This document shows positions 1 through 8,900 of a stretch of 54,284 bases of DNA, in pieces (the first letter of the stretch is position 1; each line of letters opens with the position of its first letter). The notes beneath the pieces were generated by a model. It did not search any database. It was not told where the DNA came from and saw only the letters and a program-made list of their open reading frames with translations. This stretch comes from an uncultured Lentisphaerota bacterium (GTDB lineage Bacteria; Verrucomicrobiota; Kiritimatiellia; CAIQIC01), in contig CAITZM010000167.1 of assembly GCA_903896925.1 (NCBI GenBank), positions 1-54,284 of the forward strand, given 5' to 3'. Made by a program: the position numbers and the translations under genes.

Positions 1-873
1 GCCGCCGGCGAGGAGCGGCTGCGGCGCCGGGCCGCCCGCCTCGCGCGCGCCGGCGCCGAGCGGGGGCCGGAGCAGGTCGTCTTCGAGGAGGTCATGGCCG
101 CGCTCGGCTACAAACACAACCAGGCCGCGTTCCGCCGGCTGGCCGAGGCGCTGCCGCTCGCCCGGCTGCGCGCCGAGGCGGGCGGCGACGCCGACCTCGC
201 CTTCGCGCTGCTGGCGGGCATGGCCGGGCTGCTGCCGCAGCAGTTATCCGCGAAACTGGACGACGAGGCCCGTGCCGCCGCGCGGCGCTGGTGGGACGCG
301 TGGTGGAAGCGGCGCGAGCGGTTCGCGGAAGGCGCCCTCACCCCCGCCCACTGGCGGCTCGCGGGCCTGCGCCCGCTGAACCACCCGCTGCGCCGGCTCG
401 CCGCGGCGGCGGCATTGTTCACCGCGGAACGCCCGCCCGCCGCGGTCTGGACGGGACTGGCGGAAGCAGCGCCCGGCGCTTGCCTGGAGCAGGCGCGCCA
501 GCAGTTGCTCGCGGTCAGCCACCCGTTCTGGGCCTTCCGGCTGACGCTGACCGGCCGGCGTACCGCCAAACCGGTCGCGTTGATCGGAGAGGCGCGGGCC
601 GATGCGATTTTGATCAACGATTTCGTGCCGTTTCTCGCCGCGCAGGGTTGCGCAGCGCCGTTTGCGCAGGAGCTGCTGGCGCAGCTGCCGGTGGAGCAGG
701 ACAACGCCGTGCTGCGGGAGATGGCGTTCGCCCTGTTCGGGCGCGACGCGCCGAACTCGCTGCTGCGCGACGGCCTCCGCCGGCAGGGCCTGCTCCAAAT
801 CTTCCATGACTACTGCCTGAACGACCGCTCCCGCTGCGCCACCTGCCCGCTGCCCGCCATGCTGCGGAAGTGA
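1..873 (+). CDS. DUF2851 family protein, 3' part (5' end outside window)
   Basis: The frame is open from base 1 without a stop, so the start lies outside the window and the ATG at 94 is only internal. The visible part is about 290 residues. The stretch around AALGYKHNQAAF and the Cys-rich C-terminus (CLNDRSRCATCPLP) fit my memory of DUF2851 proteins, which are common in Bacteroidetes and the PVC group and have no established function. It is read towards the oppositely oriented oxidoreductase cluster, with a hairpin at 967-998 between them. The family call rests on recognition of these end motifs only. A shadow frame on the other strand is long because of high GC and is not a gene. Confidence 0.72.
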   Translation, partial: AAGEERLRRRAARLARAGAERGPEQVVFEEVMAALGYKHNQAAFRRLAEALPLARLRAEAGGDADLAFALLAGMAGLLPQQLSAKLDDEARAAARRWWDAWWKRRERFAEGALTPAHWRLAGLRPLNHPLRRLAAAAALFTAERPPAAVWTGLAEAAPGACLEQARQQLLAVSHPFWAFRLTLTGRRTAKPVALIGEARADAILINDFVPFLAAQGCAAPFAQELLAQLPVEQDNAVLREMAFALFGRDAPNSLLRDGLRRQGLLQIFHDYCLNDRSRCATCPLPAMLRK

Positions 874-966
874 GCCGGACCTTATTCGCAACCTGGAGGT
901 AGCAGCCGGTGTGCTCCGCTGGGCTGGCGCAGCGGTCCCGTCCGGAACAAGCCGGCCGACAAAAGG

Positions 967-998
967 CACCCGCCACGCTGCGGTGCAGCGGGCGGGTG
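967..998 (-). terminator. Hairpin terminator after first oxidoreductase gene
   Basis: Near-perfect inverted repeat: stem CACCCGCC plus CGCTGC around a three-base loop, followed on the minus strand by CCTTTTG. It lies about 20 bases beyond the stop at 1021, as expected for an intrinsic terminator. The T tract is short and imperfect, so termination strength is uncertain. Nearly identical hairpins sit at 2629-2660 and 4274-4305, each just after another copy of the gene. Confidence 0.6.
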
Positions 999-1020
999 AA
1001 AACACGGATGCTTTATACGC

Positions 1021-2364
1021 TCAGCCGTTGAGGGACCAGCCGGCGCGGTACTTGCGGCCCAGCAGTGCATTGGCTTCGGGACAGTTGGTCACCTTGCCCG
1101 CGGCACCGTCGTATTCAAGCCGCTTGCCGACGCGGTAGGCGACCAGGCCCAGCAGCATCTGCTCGATCATGTCGCCGCTGTATTCAAAGTCGCACGCGGT
1201 CTTGAGGCTTGGGTTCTTGCAGGCGGCCAGCCACTGTTCCTGGAAGTGGCCGACCGGCGGCAGGAGCTGGTCCTTCGCCCGCGGTTTGTAATAGCTCATG
1301 TCCGCTTCCTTGCCGTAGGGCAGGACGACATGATTGTCGAAGCTGGCGACAAGGAACCCCTGCGAGCCCTTGTAGAGCACGCCGTGATCGATCTTGTTGA
1401 GGTCGATGAACTCTTTCGGCGACTTGGGCATCGCGCCGCCCTGGTACCAGCTGGTCTTGAGCGGGCCGCGCCAGCCGTTGGCGGGATGCTCGAAGTGGCT
1501 CTCGCATTCGACCGGCGTGACGTCGGGGTTGAATTTTTCGCCCTTGGCTTCCGCGCTCGTCGGTAGTTTGGCGTCCACGGCGTTCCAGAGCAGGTCCATC
1601 GTGTGGCTGCCCATGTCGCCGACCTGGCCGACGCCGAAGTCCCAGAACATGTTCCATTGCGTGCAATTCCCGCGGGCCGTGCCGGTGTTGGCGAAATAGC
1701 CGGGGTTATACGGATGATCGGGCGCCGGGCCGAGCCAGAGGTCCCAGTGGAAACCCTTGGGCGGAGCGCCGGCGGCGGGCCAGTAGCCCTCGCGGGGGAT
1801 CTTGCGGTTGCCCCAGGCGGCGGCGGACTTGAGCTCGCCGATCGCGCCATCGAGGATCAGCTCGCGGACGCGGTTGAAATTCGACAGCGCGTGCCGCTGC
1901 ATCCCGACCTGCGTGGCGAGCTTGCTTTTCTTCGTCAGCCAGTTCGCGCGGACCGAGCGCGCCTCCTCGACGGTGATGGCGAGCGGCTTCTCCATGTAGC
2001 AGTGCAGATCGCGGTTGATGCACCCGTTGGCGATGAGCGCGTGGTGGTGGTCGGCGGTGCAGCAGACGACCGCATCGAGGCCGAGCTTCTTGTGGTCGTC
2101 GAGCAGCTTGCGCCAGTCCAGATAGGTCTTGGCCTTCGGGAATTTTTTGGCGCCGCCGGCGAGGTTGCCTTCGTGGAGGTCGCAGAGGGCGACGACGTTC
2201 TGGGTGCCGAGGGTGTCGTAATGCGCCTTGCCCCGGCCGCCCACGCCGAGCAGCGCGATGTTCAACCGGTTGCTGGGCGCATCGGCGCCAAAGAGTCCGC
2301 GCGGAGCGATGAGCAAGCCCGCGCCCGCCAGCGCCGCGTTCCGCATGAATTCACGTCGTTGCAT
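1021..2364 (-). CDS. Tat-exported Gfo/Idh/MocA family oxidoreductase, copy 1
   Basis: 447 residues. The start at 2364 is preceded by AAGAGG at good spacing; the frame extends another 89 codons upstream, but that part is repeat-like leader DNA. The N-terminus MQRREFMRNAALAGAGLLIA is a twin-arginine signal, so export is expected. A Rossmann motif (GVGGRG, residues 40-45) and the family EKP motif (125-127) mark an NAD(P)-binding oxidoreductase, probably acting on a sugar, polyol or sugar acid. The C-terminal part (DLWLGPAPDH, GQVGDMGSHTMD) is typical of the large Tat-signal subgroup in planctomycetes and verrucomicrobia. The substrate cannot be read from sequence. It is the last of three tandem paralogues in this orientation. 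Confidence 0.92.
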   Translation of the reverse strand: MQRREFMRNAALAGAGLLIAPRGLFGADAPSNRLNIALLGVGGRGKAHYDTLGTQNVVALCDLHEGNLAGGAKKFPKAKTYLDWRKLLDDHKKLGLDAVVCCTADHHHALIANGCINRDLHCYMEKPLAITVEEARSVRANWLTKKSKLATQVGMQRHALSNFNRVRELILDGAIGELKSAAAWGNRKIPREGYWPAAGAPPKGFHWDLWLGPAPDHPYNPGYFANTGTARGNCTQWNMFWDFGVGQVGDMGSHTMDLLWNAVDAKLPTSAEAKGEKFNPDVTPVECESHFEHPANGWRGPLKTSWYQGGAMPKSPKEFIDLNKIDHGVLYKGSQGFLVASFDNHVVLPYGKEADMSYYKPRAKDQLLPPVGHFQEQWLAACKNPSLKTACDFEYSGDMIEQMLLGLVAYRVGKRLEYDGAAGKVTNCPEANALLGRKYRAGWSLNG

Positions 2365-2414
2365 GGTTGCCTCTTTTCGTGTTGCAGCCATAGAACGCAT
2401 CCCCTGCGGGAAAA

Positions 2415-2432
2415 TTTTCAGCCTCTGGAAAA
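2415..2432. promoter_or_regulatory. Imperfect palindrome TTTTC-N8-GGAAAA, possible operator
   Basis: Sits about 50-70 bases upstream of the start at 2364. It resembles the dispersed TTTCCAA...TTGGAAA palindromes at 5961, 17609 and 48774 but is one base shorter and less symmetric. An identical copy is at 4062-4079. Confidence 0.35.
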
Positions 2433-2581
2433 TTCCCCGCAGCCGCGTCCGCCAGAACGCGCCCAGCCCATGCCCGGCGCAAACGGAGAAAAGGAACCGG
2501 GCTAAACGCCGCAAGGCGGGTGTACTTGAGAGCCGAGGTGTGACCTGGTTGGGCGGGCCGCACAAGCGTGATTTTCCTTCG

Positions 2582-2616
2582 ATGTTGGATGTTCGATGTT
2601 CAGTGTTCGATGTTCG
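2582..2616. repeat. GTTCGATGTTC-type short tandem repeat, copy A
   Basis: Degenerate tandem units of about 7-14 bases (GTTGGATGTTCGATGTTC followed by AGTGTTCGATGTTCG). An almost identical copy is at 4228-4262, in the same position relative to the next paralogue. Read on the minus strand it gives NTEHRTSNIE-like peptides, which explains spurious N-terminal extensions of the oxidoreductase frames. Confidence 0.7.
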
Positions 2617-2628
2617 CTTCAAAAGGTT

Positions 2629-2660
2629 CACCCGCCGCGCTGCGGTGCAGCGGGCGGGTG
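2629..2660 (-). terminator. Hairpin terminator after second oxidoreductase gene
   Basis: Same inverted repeat as at 967-998 (stem CACCCGCC/CGCTGC, three-base loop). On the minus strand it is followed by AACCTTTTG. It lies about 25 bases beyond the stop at 2686. Confidence 0.6.
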
Positions 2661-2685
2661 GGAGCGCGAACCGGATTGTTCCGGC

Positions 2686-4011
2686 TCAGCCGTTGAGCGC
2701 CCAGCCGTCGCGATACTTGCGGCCCAGGAACGCGTTGGCCTCGGGGCAGTTGGTGACCTGGCCCGTGGCGCCGTCATAGGCGAGCTTCTTGCCGGCGCGG
2801 TAGGCGACGAGGCCGAGCAGCAGTTGCTCGATCATGTTGCCGCTGTACTCGAAGTCGCAGGCCGTCTTGAGGCTCGGGTTCTTGCACGCGTCGATCCACT
2901 GCTGCTGGAAGTGGCCCAGCGGCGGCAGGAGCTTGTCCTTCGTCCGCGGTTTGTAATAGCTCATGTCCGCTTCCTTGCCGTAGGGCAGGACGACATGCGT
3001 GTCGAAGCTGGCGACGAGGAAGCCCTGCGACCCTTTGAACAGCACGCCGTGGTCGATCTTGTTGAGGTCGATGAATTCCTTCGGCGACTTGGGCATCGCG
3101 CCGCCCTGATACCAGCTGGTCTTGAGCGGCCCGCGCCAGCTGTTGGCGGGATGCTCGAAGTGGCTCTCGCACTCGACCGGCGTGACGTCGGGATTGAACT
3201 TGTCCCCCTTCGCCTCCGCGCTCGTCGGGAGCGTGGCGTCCACGGCGTTCCAGAGCAGGTCCATCGTGTGGCTGCCCATGTCGCCGATCTGGCCGGCGCC
3301 GAAGTCCCAGAACATGTTCCACTTCAGGCAACCGCCGGCGACATATTCCGGGTTGAAGGCGTGTACGGGAGAAGGGCCGAGCCAGAGGTCGAAGTTCAGC
3401 GTCTTGGGCGGCTCGCCCTGCGCGGGCAGGTAGCCGTCGCGGCGGATCTGGCGGTTGCCCCACGCGGAGGCGCTCTTGAGCTCGCCGATCGCACCATCGA
3501 GGATCAGTTCGCGGACGCGGTTGAAATTCGACAGCGCGTGCCGCTGCATGCCGACCTGCGTGGCCAGCTTGCCCTTCTTCGTCAGCCAGTTCGCGCGGAC
3601 CGTGCGGGCCTCCGCGACGGAGATGGCGAGGGGCTTTTCCATGTAGCAGTGCAGGTTGCGGTTGAGACACCAGTTGGCGATGAACGCATGATGGTGGTCG
3701 GGCGTGCAGCAGACGACGGCGTCGAGACCGAGGGTCTTATGGTCGTCGAGCAGCTTGCGCCAGTCGCTGTAGGTCTTGGCCTGGGGGAAGCGCTTGACGC
3801 CGATCGCGAGGCGCTCTTCGTTCACGTCGCACAGGGCGGCGACATTTTCGGTGGCGATGGAATCGTAGTGCGCCCGGCCCCGGCCGCCGACGCCGATGAG
3901 CGCGATGTTCAGCTTGTTGCTCGGCGCGTTGGCGCCGAAGAGACCGCTCGGCGCGATGAGCAGGCCCGCGCCGGCCAGCGCCGCATTCCGCATGAATTCA
4001 CGTCGTTGCAT
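2686..4011 (-). CDS. Tat-exported Gfo/Idh/MocA family oxidoreductase, copy 2
   Basis: 441 residues, starting with the same MQRREFMRNAALAGAGLLIA twin-arginine signal and the same AAGAGG ribosome site as copy 1. GVGGRG (40-45) and EKP (125-127) are conserved. The last third (from GDMGSHTMDLLWNAVDA to the C-terminus) is almost the same as in copy 1, while the middle (around residues 190-230) differs more. That pattern fits tandem duplication with later divergence or gene conversion. Expected to be an exported NAD(P)-dependent sugar or polyol oxidoreductase; the substrate is unknown and may differ from copy 1. Confidence 0.92.
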   Translation of the reverse strand: MQRREFMRNAALAGAGLLIAPSGLFGANAPSNKLNIALIGVGGRGRAHYDSIATENVAALCDVNEERLAIGVKRFPQAKTYSDWRKLLDDHKTLGLDAVVCCTPDHHHAFIANWCLNRNLHCYMEKPLAISVAEARTVRANWLTKKGKLATQVGMQRHALSNFNRVRELILDGAIGELKSASAWGNRQIRRDGYLPAQGEPPKTLNFDLWLGPSPVHAFNPEYVAGGCLKWNMFWDFGAGQIGDMGSHTMDLLWNAVDATLPTSAEAKGDKFNPDVTPVECESHFEHPANSWRGPLKTSWYQGGAMPKSPKEFIDLNKIDHGVLFKGSQGFLVASFDTHVVLPYGKEADMSYYKPRTKDKLLPPLGHFQQQWIDACKNPSLKTACDFEYSGNMIEQLLLGLVAYRAGKKLAYDGATGQVTNCPEANAFLGRKYRDGWALNG

Positions 4012-4061
4012 GGTTGCCTCTTTTCGTGTTGCAGCCATAGAACGCATCCCCTGCGGGAAAA

Positions 4062-4079
4062 TTTTCAGCCTCTGGAAAA
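4062..4079. promoter_or_regulatory. Imperfect palindrome TTTTC-N8-GGAAAA, second copy
   Basis: Identical to 2415-2432 and at the same distance upstream of the paralogous start (4011). Conservation within a leader that has otherwise begun to diverge further upstream is compatible with a functional site, but recent duplication explains it equally well. Confidence 0.35.
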
Positions 4080-4227
4080 TTCCCCGCAGCCGCGTCCGTC
4101 GGAACGCGGCCAACCCGCGCCGGCGCAAGCGGAGCAAAGGAACCGAACTCAACGCCGCAGGGCGGGCGTACTCGAGAGCCGTGGTGTGGCCGGTTGGGTG
4201 GGCCGCACAAGCGCGATTTTCCTTCGC

Positions 4228-4262
4228 TGTTGGATGTTCGATGTTCAGTGTTCGATGTTCGC
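4228..4262. repeat. GTTCGATGTTC-type short tandem repeat, copy B
   Basis: Counterpart of 2582-2616, differing by very few bases and placed the same way between the leader of copy 2 and the terminator of copy 3. Confidence 0.7.
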
Positions 4263-4273
4263 TCAAAAAGGTT

Positions 4274-4305
4274 CACCCGCCGCGCTGCGGTGCAGCGGGC
4301 GGGTG
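4274..4305 (-). terminator. Hairpin terminator after third oxidoreductase gene
   Basis: Third copy of the hairpin (stem CACCCGCC/CGCTGC, three-base loop). On the minus strand it is followed by AACCTTTTTG, the best T tract of the three. About 25 bases beyond the stop at 4331. Confidence 0.62.
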
Positions 4306-4330
4306 AAAACACGGACCGATTTTTTACTGA

Positions 4331-5728
4331 TCAGCCGTTGAGCGCCCAGCCGTCGCGATACTTGCGGCCCAGCAGCGCATTGGCCTCGGGGCAGTTGGTG
4401 ACCTTGCCCGTGGCGCCGTCATAGGCGAGCTTCTTGCCGGTGCGGGAGGCGACGAGGCCGAGCAGCAGCTGCTCGATCATGTTGCCGCTGTACTCGAAGT
4501 CGCAGGCCGTCTTGAGGCTCGGGTTCTTGCACGCGTCGATCCACTGCTGCTGGAAGTGGCCCAGCGGCGGCAGCAGCTTGTCCTTGGCGCGCGGCTTGTA
4601 ATAGCTCATGTCCGCTTCCTTGCCGTAGGGGAACAGGAGCCGGTTGTCGAAGTCGGCGACAATGAAGCCCTGCGAGCCCTTGAACATCGCGCCGTGGCCG
4701 ATCTTCTTCAGGTCGATGAAGTCCTTCGGCGGGGTCGGCATCGCGCCGCCCTGGTACCAGGCCACGCTGATCGGGCCGCGCCAGGAGTTGGCCGGATGCT
4801 CGAAGTGCGACTCGCACTTGATGGGGGTGAGGGCGGCGTTGAAGGGGTCGCCCTTGGCCTCCGCGCTCGTCGGGAGCGTGGCGTCCACGCAATTCCAGAG
4901 CAGGTCCATCGTGTGGCTGCCCATGTCGCCGATCTGGCCGGCGCCGAAATCCCAGAACATGTTCCACGACAGGCAGTTCGCGCCCGGGCCCCGCGAAAAG
5001 TAGCCGGGGTTGTAGGCGTGGGCCGGGGACGGGCCCAGCCACAGGTCGTAGTGCAGGTTGCTCGGCGGTGCACCGGCATCCGGCAGATAACCGGCGACGG
5101 CTTTGTTGTCCTTGAAATAAACGATGCCCTTCTCCTGGTCGTAGTCGCAGAGATCAGGCCGGCACTGGCGGTTGCCCCACGCGGAGGCGCTCTTGAGCTC
5201 GCCGATCGCGCCGTCGAGGATCAGCTCGCGCAGGCGGTTGAAGTTCGCGATCGCGTGCCGCTGCATGCCGACCTGCGTCGCGAGCTTGGACTTCTTCGAC
5301 ATCCAGTTCGCGCGGACCGTGCGGGCCTCCTCGACGCTGACGGCGAGCGGCTTTTCGCAATAGACATGCAGGTTGCGGTTGAGCGCCCAGTTGGCGATGA
5401 ACGCGTGGGTGTGGTCAGCCGTGCAGATGACGACGGCGTCGAGGCTGAGCTTCTTGTGGTCCTCGAGCAGCTTGCGCCAGTCGACGTAGGTCTTGGCCTG
5501 GGGGAAGCGCTTCGCACCGAAGGCGAGATGATCGTCGTTGATGTCGCAGAGCGCGACGACGTTCTCGGTGGCGATCGAGCTGAAATGCGCCTCGCCGCGG
5601 CCCCACGAACCGATCAGCGCGATGTTCAGCTTGTTGTTTGATCCGTTGGCGCCGAAGGTGCCGCTGGGCGCAATAAACAGGCCCGCGCCGGCCAACGCCG
5701 CGTTCTTCATGAATTCCCGTCGCTGCAT
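4331..5728 (-). CDS. Tat-exported Gfo/Idh/MocA family oxidoreductase, copy 3
   Basis: 465 residues, first gene of the tandem set. The start at 5728 has a strong GAGGAG ribosome site. The N-terminus MQRREFMKNAALAGAG is a twin-arginine signal. The dinucleotide-binding loop reads GSWGRG instead of the GVGGRG of the other copies, and about 22 extra residues occur around position 200 (CDYDQEKGIVYFKDNKAV), near where substrate loops lie in this family. EKP at 125-127 is kept. The C-terminal third is nearly the same as copy 2. The upstream region is not the leader shared by copies 1 and 2, so regulation may differ. Function by family: exported NAD(P)-dependent sugar or polyol oxidoreductase. Confidence 0.91.
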   Translation of the reverse strand: MQRREFMKNAALAGAGLFIAPSGTFGANGSNNKLNIALIGSWGRGEAHFSSIATENVVALCDINDDHLAFGAKRFPQAKTYVDWRKLLEDHKKLSLDAVVICTADHTHAFIANWALNRNLHVYCEKPLAVSVEEARTVRANWMSKKSKLATQVGMQRHAIANFNRLRELILDGAIGELKSASAWGNRQCRPDLCDYDQEKGIVYFKDNKAVAGYLPDAGAPPSNLHYDLWLGPSPAHAYNPGYFSRGPGANCLSWNMFWDFGAGQIGDMGSHTMDLLWNCVDATLPTSAEAKGDPFNAALTPIKCESHFEHPANSWRGPISVAWYQGGAMPTPPKDFIDLKKIGHGAMFKGSQGFIVADFDNRLLFPYGKEADMSYYKPRAKDKLLPPLGHFQQQWIDACKNPSLKTACDFEYSGNMIEQLLLGLVASRTGKKLAYDGATGKVTNCPEANALLGRKYRDGWALNG

Positions 5729-5929
5729 GTAGTCTCCTCTTCTCGGTTTGGTTTCAATCGTCATTCCGCCTGCCGCACAGCCGCCCGCGCCCCGCGCGGC
5801 GGCCCGTCTGGCAACAGCGTGCAGGATTTGCGCACCCGCGCAAGATGTCAAACAAAAAGCTCGGCGCGCCGTCAGAGAACGCAGCATCGGCCGGAAAATT
5901 ATCCGCGGCTTGGCAAAAAATACGCTGGA

Positions 5930-5981
5930 TTTCCCAAGGCCTGGAAAAACTCACGGGCGGCTTTTCCAAGCCTTGGAAAAG
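5930..5981. promoter_or_regulatory. Paired TTTCC...GGAAA palindromes upstream of the RIFT-barrel gene
   Basis: Two sites. 5930-5948 is imperfect (TTTCCCAAGGCCTGGAAAA). 5961-5981 is a perfect 21-base palindrome: half-site CTTTTCCAAG, a central C, then its reverse complement, ending about 15 bases before the ATG at 5997. The same half-sites with a different centre occur at 48774-48794 upstream of the xylanase. Size, symmetry and position fit a LacI/GntR-type operator, but an abundant intergenic repeat is an equal possibility. Confidence 0.5.
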
Positions 5982-5996
5982 GCGTAGGCTCGCGCC

Positions 5997-8900
5997 ATGA
6001 AAATGCTCCCCACCTCGCTTCTGGGCGGACTGCTCCTGCTGGCCGTGCCCGCCGGCGGCCGGTCCGCATCGGCGGATACGACGACGAACGCCAGCTTTCG
6101 CGGGCTCGCAGGGCTGCTCTTCGAGGCCGAGGACTGGACCACGCCGCGCGATGCCTGGCGAACCAACCAGGTCACCGCCAACCAGTGGCGGCTGTGGACC
6201 ACCGAGGGCGCGGGCAAGCGCTCGCGCGACGCCGCGCTGACCACGCCCAAGGTGGCGCGCGACCGCGCCACGCCGGAGGAGGGCGCGCCGCCGCTGCATA
6301 CGCACCTCACCGGCCTGCCGCGCGGCACCTACCGCGCCTGGCTCGGCCCCACGTCGCGCCCGCTGGCCTACTCGCTCGACGGCGGCCACACCTGGCTGAA
6401 ATCGGCCGGCGGCGAAACGGACCTCGGCACGTATGAAATCCACGACGGCGCGTTCGACCTGTGGGTCGATGACCGCTTCGCCAACCCCGCCAGCATCGGC
6501 TGCGCCTACTATGATTACATCCGGCTGGAGCCGCTGACTCCGCCGCAGTGCACCGCTGTAGCCGCCTTCACGCGGCCCGACGGCGCGACGGAAATTTCGT
6601 GGATCAGCGATGTGCCCGCACCGCCAGCCACGGTGGCCTGTGCCGGCCGGAAATTTCAGGAAGCGGTTGGCGACACGCGCAACCATCGCGTCACGCTGAC
6701 CGGCCTGACGACGAATGCCGCTTGCGAAGCGGTGATTCATTGCCTCGGCGCCAGCGCATCGGTGAAATTCACCGCAGGCCGGCGGCCGCACACCGCGGGT
6801 TCGCAGCAGCAGGACATCGAACTCACCGTCAGCGAGCCGACAGAATTTCCGCGCCGCCAGTGGCCGGTGACGAGCGGCATTCCGTTCGCGCCAGGCACGC
6901 TCGCGTCGAGCGGCGATGTCATCCTGGCCGATGGCGCGGGCAAAAGTCTGCCGGCGCAGTTCGAGGCCACGGCGTTCTGGCCCGACGGCTCCGTCAAATG
7001 GCTGCAGGCGAGTTTCCTCGCCGATACCGCGCCGACACCGGTGAAACTACAGCTGCGCTGCGGCAAGGCCGCCCCGCCGCTGGCGCCGGCCAAACCGGTA
7101 GGCATCCGCCAAACCCCCGACGGCCTGACGGTGGGCAGCGAAGCATTGACAGTGCCCATCAGCCAGAAAGCATTTACGCTGTTTCCCGGCGGCACGGCGC
7201 ACATCACCGATGGCGCGGGGAAGGTCTTCGTGGCTGGCGCGCCCGACAGTTTGCGCATCGAGGAGGACGGCCGCATCCGCACCGTCGTGCGCGCAGAGGG
7301 CGACTTCGTCGCCAAGGATGGCGCGAAGCTGTTCCGCTGGCGCGCGCGATATTTCTTCTACGCCGGCCAGGACTGGACGAGAGTGCAGTGGACAATCGGC
7401 AACAACGAGACGACCGCCGTACTGACCAACTTGCGTGAGGCGGGCCTCAACATCCCCTTTGCCGCGCGCGGCGCCGTGAGCGGCGCGTTCGATGGCGGCG
7501 AGGCGGTAGCGCTCACCGCGCCCGCCACCCTGCTTCAGGACAAGGACGATCATTTCGTCACCACGCTCGCCGGCCAGACCATCACCGGGCAACAGGCCGC
7601 CGGTTGCGCCTTCGTCGGCGACCGCAGGCAGCAAGGCCTCACCATCGCCGTGCCGAATTTCTGGCAGCTCTACCCGAAGGGTTTCGAGCTGCGGCCCGAG
7701 GGCGTCACCGTGAAAATCCTGCCGCTGCTGCCCGCCAACGCGTTCGAGAAGGAGTCGAAAAATTCCGAGAACCTCATCCGGCTCTACTACGGCTATGACC
7801 GCGGCCAGTATCGCATCAAGCGCGGGCTGGAGTTCAGCACGGATGTTTATGTGCGCTCCAACCCGACCAACGACCTCCGCTTCGCCGCCTGGGCGGGCCA
7901 ACCGCTCTGCGCGGTCGCGCCGCCGGAGCACTACTGCGCGAGCGGCGTCTTCGGCTTCGTCGAGCCGCGGCAGGCCGGCCTGTTCGACGCCTACGAGAAG
8001 ATGGCCGCCGACGGCCTCGCGCAACTGGAGAAAAACCGGCGCACCAAGCACGAATACGGCTGGATGAATTTCGGCGACTGGCACGGCGAGCGGCACTTCA
8101 ACTGGGGCAACCACGAGTACGACATGATGGGCGCGCTGGCGCTGCAGTTCATCCGCACCGGCGAGCCGCAGTGGCTCCGATGGGCCGACGACTGCGCGCG
8201 CCACAGCACCAGCATCGACACGGTCCACTATCCCTGGCAGGACCGGATGGCGGGCCGGGTGTATGCGCACTCGATCGGGCATGTCGGCGGCTTTTTCGAC
8301 ATGACCGATCCGCGCTTCCGCGCGATCGGCAACGTCTTCGGCCTCGCCGACCCGACGCGCCCGAACCAGTTCATCACCGGCGCGATCGATCCCGGCGGCC
8401 ACATCTTCCAGCCCGGCAACTTCCGCGTCGGCTTCCTCACCGGCGAGCGCCGCTACCGCGAGGTGGCGGAGTTGGTCTGCGGCGCACAGGCCACCTACAT
8501 GACCCGCGACTTCGACTTCGGCATCGAGCGCGCCGCCGGCTGGCCGCTGATGAACGCCGTCGCCGCCTTCGAAGCGACCGGCGCGCCGTTCTTCCTCCAC
8601 GCCGCGCAGCTCTACGCCGCGAAGATCACCGGCAAGCAGACCGAACGCGGCGACTGGGGCCTGCGGCACGGTCCGCCCGAGTGCCTGCACCAGCCGTCGC
8701 ATCCCGGCGGCAAGGCGTTTGCCGCCGGCGTGCTGCTCAACGGGCTGATGCTGTTCGACACCATCGCGCCCTCGGCCGGGATCAAGCAGTGCATCGTCCG
8801 CAACGCCCACTGGCTGGAAAAATATGCCTGGAACCACGCGACGCACAGCTTCCGCTATCTCGACACCTGCCCGACCTTCGCAAAGGGCGGCTCCAACGGC

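Larger units (their letters stand above)
2365..2628 (-). promoter_or_regulatory. Leader/promoter region of oxidoreductase copy 1, duplicated at 4012-4273
   Basis: The first roughly 95 bases upstream of the start are almost identical to those upstream of copy 2, and similarity continues through to the next hairpin. The stretch holds the imperfect palindrome at 2415-2432 (TTTTC...GGAAAA type) and a run of TGTTCGATGTTC-like repeats at 2582-2616. Each gene copy therefore carries its own leader and terminator. No clear -35/-10 pair stands out. Confidence 0.5.

Noticed and set aside
2365..2631. Longer N-terminus for the oxidoreductases
   Set aside because: The extra residues come from the shared leader repeats, and a good ribosome site and Tat signal begin at the internal ATG.
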